The notes: a model not told the origin generated them from the letters alone. Positions 10,221 through 21,976 are shown, counted from the first letter of the stretch. The stretch is DNA of 64,000 nucleotides from Cichorium intybus (GCA_023525715.1 CM042012.1:53993004-54057003), one strand, 5' to 3'. Numbers and translations: made by a program.

Positions 10221-11648
10221 TACCCTCTTGTGCTTGCCAAAAATACAATGTTCACAGAATTCCAGTTTGCCAACGCATTGGCCATCAAGCAATCCTCTTT
10301 TGCTTAATGCTGTTAAACCAAGTTCACTCATATGCCCAAGACGCATATGCCATAGATTAGTAGTATCAGAAATAGAAGATGAATTTGAAGTAACATTTGA
10401 ATTACCTGTTACTGTTGTACCCCGAAGATGATACAAGTTTGCTGATTTGATATCGGCTTTCATGACAATCATAGGGCCTTTTGAAACCTTTAAAACTCCA
10501 CCTTCACCGGAATATTTGTACCCTTTAAGGTCAAGAGTACTTAAAGAAATAAGTTTTCTTTTCAAACCTGGAACGTGTCGAACATCAGACAAAGTTCTGA
10601 CAACACCATCAAACATCTTGATTTGAATTGAACCGATTCCAGTGACTTTATATGGTGCATTATCACCCATCAATACGGAGCCGCCTTCTATAGGTTGATA
10701 ATTTGTAAACCAGCTTCTGTTTGGACTCATGTGAAAAGTACAAGCTGAGTCAAGAATCCATTCATCATTGGTTTTTAGGATTCCTGCAAAAGCTACAAGA
10801 ACATCTCCATTAGAATTATTTTCAGCAGCATAAGTAGCTTTTCCTTCATCATCTTGATTTGGTTTGGGGTTTTGATTAGCAGCTCTTTTCTCCTTGTTTT
10901 TCAACTTGTAACATTCAGAGATATCATGTCCTTCCTTTTTGCAATAGTTGCATGACTTGGAACGTCTGGATCTTGATTTGCTTCTGGAATTTCTTTTGTT
11001 CTTGCCATTGGAATCATTCTTATCTGTTGGTCTGCCACGAACTGCCAGACTTTCTCCTTTAGAACTTGAACCTTCAGTGGATACCATGTCTTTCATCTTT
11101 TCTTTTGCATGCAAAGCTTCATAAACTTCGTGAAGTGTTAAAGTATCACTAGTATATAATATGGTATCTCTAAAGTTTGAATAAGAACTAGGCAAAGAAC
11201 ATAAAAGAATTAAACCCAAATCCTCTTCATCATATTTTACCTCCATAGCTTCAAGATCAGTGATGATCTCTTTAAATGTCGAAAGATGATCCAGCAATGA
11301 TCCACATTCTTGCATCTTAAGTGAAAATAATTTTTGTTTAAGGTGCATCTTACTTGTGAGATATTTGGTCATGCAAATTTGTTCTAATTTTAGCCATAAA
11401 GCGGCGGCAGTACTTTCTTTCATAACTTCCTGCAAAATATTGTTAGATAAATGAAGATGGATATGAGAGAGAGCCTTACGATCTTTACGATCCTTTTCTT
11501 CATCTGACCAACACGCAGGCATTTTGTCTCGGCCTAACAAAGCATCATCAAGGTCCAACTGAGCCAATACAGCTCGCATTTTTACTTGCCATAATGAAAA
11601 TCTTGTATCTCGATCCAAAAATGGAATATCGTATTTCAAAGTAGCCAT
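10164..11648 (-). CDS. Copia Gag, protease and integrase zinc-binding start
   Basis: 494-residue frame beginning just inside the PBS. Order: capsid-like region (WQVKMRAVLAQLDLDDALLG near residue 20), CCHC zinc knuckle (CNYCKKEGHDISEC near 233), aspartic protease with LDSACTFHM near 298, then the GAG_pre-integrase HHCC region (LWHMRLGHM near 432 and CEHCIFGKHKR near 463). The frame ends in 14 unrelated residues because of a one-base frame change near 10215; the family's next residues are visible in another frame. The protein would form the virus-like particle and process the polyprotein. Intact apart from this break. Confidence 0.9.
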   Translation of the reverse strand: MATLKYDIPFLDRDTRFSLWQVKMRAVLAQLDLDDALLGRDKMPACWSDEEKDRKDRKALSHIHLHLSNNILQEVMKESTAAALWLKLEQICMTKYLTSKMHLKQKLFSLKMQECGSLLDHLSTFKEIITDLEAMEVKYDEEDLGLILLCSLPSSYSNFRDTILYTSDTLTLHEVYEALHAKEKMKDMVSTEGSSSKGESLAVRGRPTDKNDSNGKNKRNSRSKSRSRRSKSCNYCKKEGHDISECYKLKNKEKRAANQNPKPNQDDEGKATYAAENNSNGDVLVAFAGILKTNDEWILDSACTFHMSPNRSWFTNYQPIEGGSVLMGDNAPYKVTGIGSIQIKMFDGVVRTLSDVRHVPGLKRKLISLSTLDLKGYKYSGEGGVLKVSKGPMIVMKADIKSANLYHLRGTTVTGNSNVTSNSSSISDTTNLWHMRLGHMSELGLTALSKRGLLDGQCVGKLEFCEHCIFGKHKRVKFNSMYMLIYGDHLKKHH

Positions 11649-11710
11649 GTCAATATAATACTCAATAAATTGAGAATGAGTATAGAAAACAACGTAGCTC
11701 TGATACCACT

Positions 11711-12205
11711 TGTTATGAAAATTATTATATCGACAATAAATAAAAAATTATACGATAAAGAAATACATGTTGACACAATGATTTAACGTGGAAAAACCCT
11801 TTCGGGATAAAACCACGGGCACAACCGATGATAATCACTATATGAGAAAAATGAGGAGGTTACAAGATCTGGAACTGAAAAATATATATCTCTCTTTTCT
11901 TTTTAATACATAGAGCCTCACAAAATATATCTATGTATATATATCACTCAATGTTTTGTATGTTATCAGTTTGCAATATAATCATCCCTATATATAGAGA
12001 GATGAATGGCAGGAAAACATTGCCGAGATTGTTGAAAAACAAATGTGAGCGCCGTAATCAAATGTGTGCGCTGCAATTGTTGAAAGAATCATCACCTGCA
12101 AAACTCCACGTTCAAACTCAATTGGAATTTTTTTTATTACTATTCATGTGGGGCCCACATGAATTATTTCATTTTCTTTTTGCTTTTTGAATGCAATGAT
12201 TCACA
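11711..12205 (-). repeat. Copia LTR, 5' copy in element orientation
   Basis: 495 bp, nearly identical to 7085-7579. Directly inside it lies the tRNA-Met type PBS at 11697-11708 (plus strand GCTCTGATACCA, two-base spacer). Confidence 0.93.
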
Positions 12206-12240
12206 GTGAAGCTAGATATGCAACAGTAGTTTGGGACCGT
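12206..12240 (+). pseudogene. CYP82-like P450 fragment, part 2
   Basis: Right after the Copia, the codons read VKLDMQQ, stop, FG, which continues the CYP82 block left at 7084 (relatives have a Trp at the stop position). Homology appears to end after about ten codons. Confidence 0.5.
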
Positions 12241-12400
12241 CTGGACAAAGAGATCGTTCCTAAAACCAAGTTTTAACACCTGGGTATGTATTGTTTCCAG
12301 AAGTAGGAGTGTGATAATCATTAGCAGAAGGTCGCGATACTTACCCTTTATCACGACTCTCATATCGCCGTATGTGAGGTTGCAAGAGAAAGCTTTGGTT
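12232..12400 (-). pseudogene. Possible pentatricopeptide-repeat gene fragment
   Basis: Minus strand reads IHTQVLKLGFRNDLFVQT around 12240-12300, which resembles the helix pair of a plant PPR protein (IHaqvlKlGF.sDlFVq). It sits directly against the P450 end and is followed by MULE-like terminal sequence, so it may be a captured fragment. No start, stop or repeat array; weak call. Confidence 0.35.
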
Positions 12401-12424
12401 GAGTTTGAGAGAATATTTCCGGTA

Positions 12425-12654
12425 GTGGGAGTAGGGCGTGGGGTGGGGTACATTTTTATTATTTTTTATTTTTAAAATTAATAATAGGTTAAAAGAAAAA
12501 AAAGAAATTAAAAAGGGCAAGTTAGTCTTTTACCTGACTCAGGAACCGATTTGTAGCGTTTCACAAACCTTAGGGACTACCAATGTGAATTTCTAATACT
12601 TTGTTCTAAAATGCAATATTTGGTAAACTTGAGGGACCAAAACTGTAATTTACT
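12425..12654. repeat. MULE-like terminal inverted repeat, right-hand type
   Basis: Resembles the right arm of the Pack-MULE at 40949-42404: GTGGGGTGGGG, an A/T-rich stretch, AAAAAGGGCAAGTTAGTC, ACAAACCTTAGGGACTACCAATGTG and an end GGGACCAAAACTGTAATTTACTC. No matching left arm is seen in the window; it could have been lost or lie to the left of copy A. Confidence 0.5.
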
Positions 12655-12963
12655 CATTATTCTATTAACGGTATTTATTGTAAAAAATCCTTCGAAAAAA
12701 ACAACTTTGTTTGCGAAATAACATCAATAAAAAAGAACGAATTTTGCAGTACCCAACTACCCATGCTATAAAAATGGCTATTTCGTAATAAAAATTGAAG
12801 ATGTCACCTTTCTATTTTAGTATTTTGTGATAACCCAAAACTTTATCGGTTGCGTATATTTTTAAATTTTGTCATATAAAAATATTTTAGATATTTACAA
12901 GTTTATTTAAAAGTCTATTGAACAAATCATGTGTTCAAATTAAGGTTAACATAATCATATAAA
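12655..12963. other. Non-coding AT-rich sequence
   Basis: No ORF, RNA gene or repeat border that I can support; the last seven bases (ATATAAA, 12957-12963) are the TSD of the next MITE. Confidence 0.5.
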
Positions 12964-13414
12964 GGAAAAATGACTTATAAGGGTAATTATGTTTCAAAAC
13001 TGTTCAAAAAACATCATTCAAATTTGGTCGGTTCAAAAAACACCATCCAAGTAAGACCTTTGTACAAAAAACACCATCCAAGTAAGACTTTTGTACAAAA
13101 AATACCAACGAACTATATGTTTTGTTCAAATTTTACCCGATGGTAACGGCTCTTGCAGGTTAAAGGATGACTTGGCCTAATATTTAGTGACATGACATAA
13201 TAACAGATGAACAGTTTAACCTGCAAGAGCCGGTTATCATCGGGTAAAATTTAAACAAAACATGTAGTTCGTTGGTGTTTTTTGTACAAAGGCCTTACTT
13301 GGATGGTGTTTTTTGTACAAAGGCTTTACTTGGATGGTGTTTTTTGAACAAACCAAACTTGGATGATGTTTTTTGAACATTTTTGAAACATAATTACCCT
13401 TATAAGTTATTTTC
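12964..13414. mobile_element. Foldback MITE with about 200-bp arms
   Basis: Left arm 12964-13165 and right arm 13215-13414 are inverted copies. Tips are GGAAAAATGACTTATAAGGG and its counterpart ending CTTATAAGTTATTTTC. Each arm contains further short direct repeats (ACCATCCAAGTAAGACnTTTGT). A seven-base direct repeat ATATAAA flanks it (12957-12963 and 13415-13421). It ends about 410 bp upstream of the NAT start codon. The superfamily is not clear. Confidence 0.75.
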
Positions 13415-13826
13415 ATATAAAACCTTTTCTAGTAGGGTAGATTTGGCCGATGGCCGCCACCACTTTTTAAACAAAAAGCGGTGTAAATCCGAGAAACTTG
13501 AAATCGAAGGAAACCCAGTTTACATCGACGGTGACACCAAATTCCATTTTGACCCATTTCCTTCCCACCTTCACTCTTTTTCATCTTTTTCCCAACGGCC
13601 AACAGCTTCCATAAACTCAAATTCGAGGGGCATTTAGGTAAATTACTCACCTGATAGCTCCTTTTCTGAGTACGAGTGATGGCAACTGCCGACCTGTAAC
13701 TCCAATCAACAATTCTAAAGAACGAAGGTGCCTTTTCTGAGTAAAATTTTGCGAGATGGGTGATTGATTTTTCGCCTTTTGTGCTTTGAATTTTACTCAA
13801 ACATCAAAGTTGAAGTTTAAGCTGAA

Positions 13827-16790
13827 ATGGAACGTGGGTCGAACTCAGAATCAACAAATAAAGTGGACAAACAAAAGGGTAAAAAGTTGGGTTCGAAAAT
13901 CGAGCCATTTGTAACACAAGGAGACCACAATGCGAGAGATTTGAGATCTTGGGCCAAGAGAACCGGCTTCGTTTCTATTTTTTCCGGCGAAGTTGGGACT
14001 TCGAGCTTCGTTCGCGGGAGAGATAGGAGTCGTACGAACAGAGATGCATCTGGTGGTAGTGTTCGTGATGAGCGCGGCGGAGGTTCAATGTCTCCGAAGA
14101 TTGAAATCGATCCTGTTCTGGGAAGAAGCAGGAATCGAAACTTCGAAATCGAACCGGATTTGAACAGGAACAATAACAATAGTGAGGCCGATCCCATTTT
14201 ACCAGAAAAAGAGGAAAATCAAAGAAGAAACAGTGAAGTTTCTGCAAGTGGTAATGGTGCTCAAGCTATGGACCATAGTAAGAGAGACGATGAACATGTT
14301 AATACACACGACTCCATTGATATAGCTTATCCTGGTGGTAAAGGAGAATCGGAATGGAATCCACCAGAGATGAAGTATGGAATCAGAGACAACCCTGGTT
14401 TCGGTTTGTTTTCTCGATGATCATTCACAACTAATTTTCCCCTTTTCTATATTTTCCTCGATGAATTCCTAATCATTCCTTTCTCTTTCTACAATGCAGC
14501 ATCCCTCATGTATTACGGTATGCAGCACTATCTCTCACTTGCCGGTTCACTAATATTCATCCCCTTGATTATAGTCCCCGCCATGGGTGGAACCGATGTC
14601 AGCCATTCTTCCTTTAAGTTCTTCACTTTCAATCTTACTTACTAAACCACCGATTCACAATTCACCATTTTTTTGACACAATTTTCTCAACAGAAGGACA
14701 CAGCGACAGTAATTTCCACAATAATGCTAGTTTCGGGTTTAACCACAATATTACACTCATACTTTGGGACACGACTCCCACTGGTTCAAGGAAGTTCATT
14801 TGTCTTTTTGGCTCCAGCTTTAGTTATCAGCAATTCTCACGACTATCGAAATCTTACCCAAAATGTAAGTTTTTCTTATCGCTTTTATCTCATATAAGTA
14901 TATAATGAATAACAATATACACATTATTACATACAGAAATTTAGACATATAATGAGAGAACTACAAGGAGCTATAATTATTAGTTCGATTTTTCAATGCA
15001 TATTGGGATTTAGCGGTTTGATGTCCTTGTTTCTAAGGTAAGTACTTCATGACTTTATGTAATTATGTTCATGTACAAATAAATAGTAAAAAAAAATTGG
15101 AAATAAAATAATTATTCCATTTCAGGTTAATAAATCCGGTTGTGGTTGCACCAACTATTGCCGCCGTGGGGTTGGCATTTTTCAGCTATGGTTTCCCTCA
15201 AGCTGGTAGTTGCATTGAGATTAGTCTTCCTCAAATATTATTAGTGCTTATTTTTTCACTAGTAAGCAAAACACATTTATAACATTTTACTTTATTTCAA
15301 ATACTAGATTTTTTTTTCACATATTTATTTTGTGTAGCACCTTCGTGGAGTATCTATTCTCGGGCATCGAGTATTTCAAATATACGCGGTATGTAATATT
15401 GTAAATTTGTAATGTTACTCTTCTCTTTTTGTGATTTACAAATACTTTTATCATTTTTTTTTTAATGTTGTAGGTTCCTTTGAGCATTGTAATCGTATGG
15501 GTGTACGCGTTTTTCTTGACAGCTGGAGGGGCGTATGATTATAAAGGATGTAGCTCTGATATTCCGAGTTCTAATATGTTAATGGATTCTTGCATTAAAC
15601 ATGCGTATACAATGAAAAATTGTAGGACGGATGCATCGAATGCATGGAGAAGTGCTGATTGGGTTAGGGTACCCTACCCTCTGCAATGGGGTATCCCTAT
15701 ATTTCGGTTAAGAACCTCCATTATCATGATTGTTGTGTCCTTGGTGGCATCTGTTGATTCGGTGAGTAACCCACACTTTGAAATTGAATGAATTATATAA
15801 TTGTCATAATGATTGATTAGGTTAGGGTACCCTACCTTTATATAACCCTTTTGCATATTGACAGGTGGGAACATATTACTCAACATCAACACGTATAAAT
15901 ACAAAGCCTCCTACACGCGGTATTGTAAGTAGAGGAATCGGATTAGAAGGCTTTTGTAGTATATTAGCCGGGGTATGGGGAACAGGGTCCGGGTCAACAA
16001 CTTTGACCGAAAACACACACACCGTTACCATCACAAAAATTGCTTCTAGAAGATCCGTGGAGCTAGGAGCAGTTATCCTAATCCTCTTCTCTTTCGTAGG
16101 TATTTACGTTTTACACCCTCATAATCTTCTAATCACCAAATACAAACAACAAAATCTTTATTAATTAATTAACAAGAGATTGTTTCAGGTAAAATCGGTG
16201 CCATTCTTGCTTCTATACCACAAGCATTGGCTGCTTCACTCTTGTGCTTTGTGTGGGCCCTACTTACCGCATTAGGACTCTCAACATTGCGGTATACTCA
16301 CACTAGAAGCTTCCGGAACATCATGATAGTTGGTGTTTCCCTGTTTTTGGGTTTGTCTTTACCTGCATATTTTCAAAATTACCATCCAGAAACCGCGTTC
16401 ATTCTCCCTGGTTACTTCATTCCTTATTCAGCAGCATCTGATGGCCCGATTCAATCCGGAAATAAACAAGTAACTTCTTTTTAATCCCTTCTGAAAAAAC
16501 CTTATCTCCAATTCTAGAACATGTTGGAAAGATCTAACATCTGGTTTATTTTAATGATTTGTTGTCAGCTTGATTTTGTAACGAATGCACTTTTGTCAAT
16601 GAACATGGTGGTGACGTTCTTGGTGGCGATAGTCCTTGACAATACTGTACCGGGTAGTCGACAAGAACGCGGTGTGTACCTTTGGACTGTTCTTGAGGAT
16701 TTGTCTTTAGATCCATCTTGTCTTGATGATTACTTGTTACCAACAACAGTTTCTAAAGTTTTCGGGTGGGCGAAATGTTTGGGTGCATGA
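13827..16790 (+). CDS. NAT12: Nucleobase-ascorbate transporter, NAT11/NAT12 type
   Basis: Ten exons read as 13827-14403, 14500-14597, 14694-14864, 14937-15037, 15126-15261, 15338-15388, 15474-15761, 15865-16099, 16189-16469, 16569-16790; all introns are GT-AG and all phases join, giving 719 residues. The first about 190 residues are a hydrophilic Arg/Ser/Asp/Asn-rich extension, which sets NAT11/12 apart from shorter plant NATs. The membrane part starts with YYGMQHYLSL (the QH motif of TM1) and holds FGTRLPLVQGSSF, NPVVVAPT, SVDSVGTYY and GTGSGSTTLTEN, the region of the family signature. The C-terminal half keeps AYFQNY and LDNTVPGSRQERGVY. Such proteins are multi-pass carriers of uric acid, purines or pyrimidines; the substrate here is unknown. 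No lesion found. The symbol is by closest type, NAT11 being possible. Confidence 0.93.
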
Positions 16791-17829
16791 TGATGACATT
16801 TTTATACGTGATTTGTTTGTTTATTTGGTGTTGTAAAGAAAATAGCTAAATTTTGTGGTGGTTATGTTGAATTATATTGACATAAACACATAAGTAGGAC
16901 TCATTGTGTTGTGTACTTCATATAAGATTATGTGAGAGTTGTTGATTAGATATAGAGAAGTTACTTGTAGGGAGATTTGATTTAGTTGTGCTTGATGAAG
17001 CCATTGTTGTATCTATTGGGCGGAATCAAAGTAAATGTGTTCTTGTCTTATTTTTGTTCTAGATGAGAGGATTTTCATGTGATAGAAGTTATGGCATAAT
17101 AGATATTGTAGGTGTTAACCACCTTTTAAATAGTTGGTTTGGAGGGGTAGAATTGCCGGTCAAGATTCTATAGGGACTATTTGGTTCGTATATAGAATCG
17201 TCGATCGAGATTCTATAGGGACTATTTGATGATCAACTTAAGTAGGGGGTCGTAAATGCAATTCTTCTGTACTTATGCATTAGGTTAGTACAATAGTACT
17301 CGAACATAGCAAATAGTTAAGGTCACATAGCTTTTTATTTTAACATTGGATTACAGACCCGTGTGTTACATGGTTGACAATTAAAAGATTAATATTGTAA
17401 AAAAACATTTTATTTAATCATACAATTTGATATGTAGTGAATATGACAACAACAATGATACATATTATTTAAAATGTAACTGTTATAAAAATGTTGACCA
17501 ATAAAGTAACTTAGCAAAGGTTATGTGTTTACAAACTGAAAAAATAAATAAAAATTAAAGCTACATTACAACAATTTAAGAACATAAGAAACAAATATGG
17601 AGTCTCAAAAATATGGAAATAATTCCAAAAAATATGGAGTCTCACAATTTTAGTTAAATTAACATTGCATACATCTCCAAGTCCCAACTTGCCTGCCTGC
17701 ACTCCTTTACGCCAGTTTAGGTTAGCCAAGCCATTTTGTAGTTAAAAATTTTAAGCACCGGTTCGCATGCAATAGTTTTGTAACAGGTTTTTAAAGGTTG
17801 AACTGGTCCGGTTTAATCCGATTTTTTGC
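16791..17829. other. 3' flank of NAT gene, non-coding
   Basis: Downstream of the stop codon. A short tandem duplication with GATTCTATAGGGACTATTTG occurs twice between about 17160 and 17235. Around 17357 there is CCCGTGTGTTACATGG, similar on the minus strand to the hairpin of the Helitron end at 43790, but with no CTAG terminus. No gene seen. Confidence 0.4.
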
Positions 17830-18490
17830 GAACCGGCCGGTTTTTACTAGGTCAGGTGGTCTTTGCATTCCAAAGCTTGCATGAGCTCAAGAGGACTTGG
17901 GCATGTCCTCCTCAATAACTCAAGAGGTCCATAAATGAAAGAAACTCATCCTAGAACCCTAGAGTTCCCCAAACTCCATGAATGTGTCAACTATGGGACC
18001 AAAACAACCAAACTAGACCTAGACTCTTATTCTAAAGAAGTAAAACCATCAAGCTAGGGTTTTAATAACTTACAAAGGTCCAGAAATAGAGAAACCAACT
18101 AGATCTTCCTTGTAGGAGCCTTCTTTTCCACCACCCTTCCTTCTTTCTTTCTCAAGCAAGCTTCCAAGGTCCAAGAATGGAGTTAGAACACAAGAGAGGG
18201 CTAGGGTTTTCGTATTAGGGTTTCACAGAACAGTTGAGGCTGTTAGGAGGTGGCCTCCTGGGTTGAGTGCCTTATATAGGGCTCAAGGCCTGAAACCTAC
18301 GGTTTTGCAATGGCGGCGGATAGCGCCACTAACTTTATGAGGTAGCGCCGCTATCTGCAACCATTGCGCATGCAGGCTTAAACCTTCCTTAGTGCTGCTA
18401 CCCCTTAACGATAGCATCACTAATGCCCCGAACAAGCAAAAGCTGAAAATTAATATAATTTAAATTATTACCGGGAAAACGGGTCTTACA
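17830..18490 (-). repeat. Probable Gypsy-type LTR remnant
   Basis: On the minus strand the block begins TGTAAGACCCGTTTTCCCGG, a start common to plant Gypsy LTRs, and holds a stretch with GGCACTCAACCC and ATATAAGGCACT that looks like an LTR promoter (plus strand CCTTATATAGGG near 18271). It includes several TAGCGCCGCTA-like palindromes. No second LTR or coding part nearby; the left border is uncertain. Confidence 0.35.
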
Positions 18491-20254
18491 GTAAGGTGGC
18501 TACCCAAAAAATCTGTCTCTTAATTATCCTTTACACCTACGTATGCTTTAACACTTTAATTATTATAAATGTCAATGATTTGACCGCTTGAGACCCCAAT
18601 CCTCATATATTTTTTTTTCTAAAAGGTCCATTGTTTTCAAAATACTTTTAAAATTTTAATTTAGATGATTATTTCAAATTACCATACAATGGGTGTACAC
18701 CTGCTTTATGGACACAAATATTGACATACATTTAGAGACAATGACGTATTAGTAGACACTTTAAACTATCTATGTAGCTGCCATCTACAGTTTCTTGCAT
18801 ATGTGCGAGACTATTGGAAATAATATGCAAAGAAGAAAGAATTAGTTGTAATATTGTTTTTATGTTAACCTATAGGGTCACAGACTAAAAAACATATAAA
18901 GTAAATAAATAAATAATAATATTTATAGAGTATAAATTTATTACTTAGCAACTTAAAATAAATAATAATAATATCTAATTTTATTGGTCAAATTTGGAAT
19001 ATGTCATATAATTAATTAGGAATTGATTAATAGGTTTTTTAGAACGACAACACCCTCACCCTAATTTACTCCAATATTCCACATATGTCTACAACGAGAC
19101 TAGAACCATCAAAATCAATGAGGGAGGGCATCTCACCATACCACTAGGCCGATGTCCTTTTGGTATTAATCAATATGTGTACATCTGTTATAACTAGTTA
19201 GCTTGAAAGGATTAAGTAAAGCTCATATACTAAAAATAAAAGGGAGCATTTAATGTCATAATTGATAAGTGAAAGGAAAAAAATCCAAACCCTAGATCTC
19301 CTCCCCTATACATGGAATATGCACCGTCCCTGGCTGCTTTTCTCTCTCCTCTTCATCAATTTCAAGGCAAGGAAGGATAACAATCAATGTTGATCTTGTT
19401 GGTGGTCTAGCAAATTTGTATTCTGCTTTACATGGATTAACTATAGAGATTACCAGTTCTTGGTAATCATTCTTTAACATCAAAGGAGCACATCAAATTT
19501 GAGGAAGTTTTCTTAGCATCTTATGGTTGCATTTTGTTGATCTAGTTATGTTCTAGTTGGATCTAATGCTTTGGTGATTAAAATTTTAAACTACATTTTT
19601 GATTCCACTATATAATTATTAGACTATTTTTATCATCAAACCCAAACAGTTCTAACATCCTACGGTTGTGTTCTTGGTGATCCTTCAATACAGTTGGATT
19701 CAGTCTATTAGAGATAAAATTTAATATGTTATTTACTACAAAGTTTTGTGATTTTACTTAAAACTAATTTTTGTAAATAACCCTAATATTCCCAACAACG
19801 AGATGTTTATGTTATCATGTATTCTATTCTTGCAATGTAATTTATGATAGACTGTTTGACAGTGTTGGTGGTGGTTTATGTTATTGCATTTTTTATTACT
19901 TGCACTGGAAATTTATCAGGTATGTGCTTGATGATCTATTATGTCCCCTTAAATGGTGGATATGTAACTTAAATAATACAAAAAGCTACCAACATCAACT
20001 AAGAAGGAAAGAGCGGTTTTTGTTTTGGTGTGAACGCAGAGTAAGTAAATTAGGTCAAAAGCAAAACATGGGTTTTGTAGGAAAGGAAACGACCGGAGAC
20101 CGAAAGAGGGATGCATAAGAAGATGAGGATATTGGAAAAAATTATGCTTGGAGAAAAAGATTATCATTTTTTCAAGAAAATTAGAAGAGGTGGAAGAAAA
20201 GACATTAATACCATCATGTGTATTGGACATGTGCAGGATTTAAGGGCACCAAGG
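18491..20254. other. Non-coding AT-rich sequence
   Basis: No gene supported. The block around 19090-19170 (GGGCATCTCACCATACCACTAGGCCGATG) resembles dispersed plant repeats. CTAACATCTTATGGTTGCATTTT and CTAACATCCTACGGTTGTGTTC-like segments repeat near 19510 and 19650. The TSD CAAGG of Copia C is at 20250-20254. Confidence 0.4.
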
Positions 20255-20859
20255 TGTTTGTGATTTTAGTGTTATCAACATATTTTGGTATAGTCATGAT
20301 TAATATCAAGACTTGCAAAGTTCAAGTTATGTTCTGGGACAGGAGGTGTGTAGGGTGCACACTCGGATAAATAAATGTGGACTCGAGAATACGGGGGTCC
20401 GGGGGCGGCACCCCTGGGAACGGGGTTCCAAGGGGCAGCGCCACTGATGGTGTCTAGGAGCAGTGCCCTTAGCGGGGTCCAAGGGGCAACGCCCCTAGCG
20501 GGGATTCCATTTCTCGATCAACAGACAGGGTCAAAGGGGGGCCGCCCCGAAATAAAAATGGTTTCATATGGAAAGAAAAGGCCCAGCCCGAACTTTTCCT
20601 GCCAAAACCCCAAGTTTCGATCCAACTTGAAAAGGGCTTATCTGTTCCCGTTGCTATGGTTGTAATATATATAATAGAGATATAGACGTTGGTAGAAGCT
20701 ACGAAGAATATACGAAGAATATACAACTGCGTCTTCTCTTTGATTTCGTGATACCCCGGGCTATAGGTTTGAAATGACAGATTTTGGAAAGTGTTTCTTA
20801 TACACTATCCTTGAATTATCCAAGTTATATCATTGATATTGGATACACCAATTCTAACA
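20255..20859 (+). repeat. 5' LTR of Copia C
   Basis: Starts TGTTTGTGATTTTAG, ends TTCTAACA. Contains a GC-rich block of GGGGCAGCGCCCC-like repeats (20400-20510) and the GTGGACTCGAGAATAC segment shared with the right LTR. No tRNA-Met PBS follows it, consistent with internal deletion. Confidence 0.8.
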
Positions 20860-20969
20860 ATCAAAATCTATGATTTGAAGGAATATAAATGGCTGTAGAA
20901 TCTATTAGGGACATGGGAAAGTACTTAAGAAATTCAACTGTTTGGATTCTTCTATTATAAGTACACCTC

Positions 20970-21193
20970 TTGATCCAAGAAGCTTATCTCGAATACTGGT
21001 CAAAGGTCATTGGTTGTTTGATGTATTCTATGATCTGTACAAGGCCTGATATTGCATTTCCTGTAGGAAAGCTAAGTAGATCTACTAGCAATCCTAGTAC
21101 TCATCACTGGCAACCAATAAGGCGGATGTTGAAGTCACTTAAAAGAACAATGAATTATGGTTTAACTTATGTAGGGATTCCTTATGTAATTAA
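20970..21193 (+). pseudogene. Copia C pol fragment, left part
   Basis: Reads KVIGCLMYSMICTRPDIAF and KLSRSTSNPSTHHW, the block between reverse transcriptase and RNase H of Copia Pol, then YGLTYVGIPYV up to the insertion of copy B. The RNase H continues at 28703 after the TSD. Confidence 0.85.
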
Positions 21194-21976
21194 TGAAAGG
21201 TTTTCTGCAAATCTATGAACTAAAACCCTAAGTTCACATGCAACCTAGATTGGATCTATGTTTTCTTACTTTGAACATGTAACTAATTCCTAAAGGAAAA
21301 ACAAATAATGAACTAAAAGAATAAAATAGAAAAACTAACCTTTAGTTGTTTCTTGCAAGCTAAGCAGCACAAGTGTCCTGCCTCAAATGAGATCACACCC
21401 AGGGAGCAGGAGGATAATGGACGAAAATTCTAGAGAGAGGGAGGAGAGAAATTGGCGCAGAATAGGGTTCCCCAGGACCCCTATTTATAGTTTTCCAAAT
21501 GGTTGCAGATAAGCCTTTAGAGATAAACCCTTTTGAATTCAAATAAGATAAACCTTTTATCTTACAATTCAAACCTATTTATCTTAAATCTTATTTTCGA
21601 AATTAAGTATAATCATGTCCTTAATTTCGCCAACTACTGGTTAGTCTTGGACACTCACTACCCAACTAATGAGTAATTACAATTTCAGTCCCTGCACCTT
21701 TAATTATTTAAATTAATCCCCAAATTAAATCCAATTAATTCTGGATTAATTCCTAACTAATTAATATAGTTTCTAATTAATATATTATGACTTTAATATA
21801 TTAATAAACTATATATTTAATTCCTGTTGATTTATTAATCCCATAATAAATCAACCTTTTTCTCTACCGAACTTTCTACCAAACCTCTAGCTATGAGGGC
21901 AACCCAAATGGACTTTGCTACTATTAATTAGGTAAATTACAAATTATTAGTCATGGCTTAGACACCTAATCCAACA
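21194..21976 (-). repeat. LTR of copy B, 3' in element orientation
   Basis: 783 bp, TGAAAGG...CCAACA on the plus strand. Followed at 21977 by GTCTCCCACTTGG, whose reverse complement is the polypurine tract. Confidence 0.95.

Larger units (their letters stand above)
7085..12205 (-). mobile_element. Nearly complete Copia LTR retrotransposon
   Basis: Two 495-bp LTRs (7085-7579, 11711-12205) with ends TGTTATG...ATTCACA on the plus strand, PBS at 11697-11708, polypurine tract at 7580-7592 and a full gag-pol domain order on the minus strand. By eye the LTRs differ at about eight positions plus two short indels, so the insertion is fairly recent. Flanks ATGAA (7080-7084) and GTGAA (12206-12210) match at four of five bases as a TSD. 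It lies antisense in a P450 exon. A nonsense codon in pol and a frameshift in the integrase start region make it defective. Domain order and PBS fit the TNT1/Tork side of Copia; the lineage is tentative. Confidence 0.95.

Noticed and set aside
17357..17380. Helitron 3' end on the minus strand
   Set aside because: A hairpin-like CCATGTAACACACGGG is present but no CTRR end or 5' terminus could be found.
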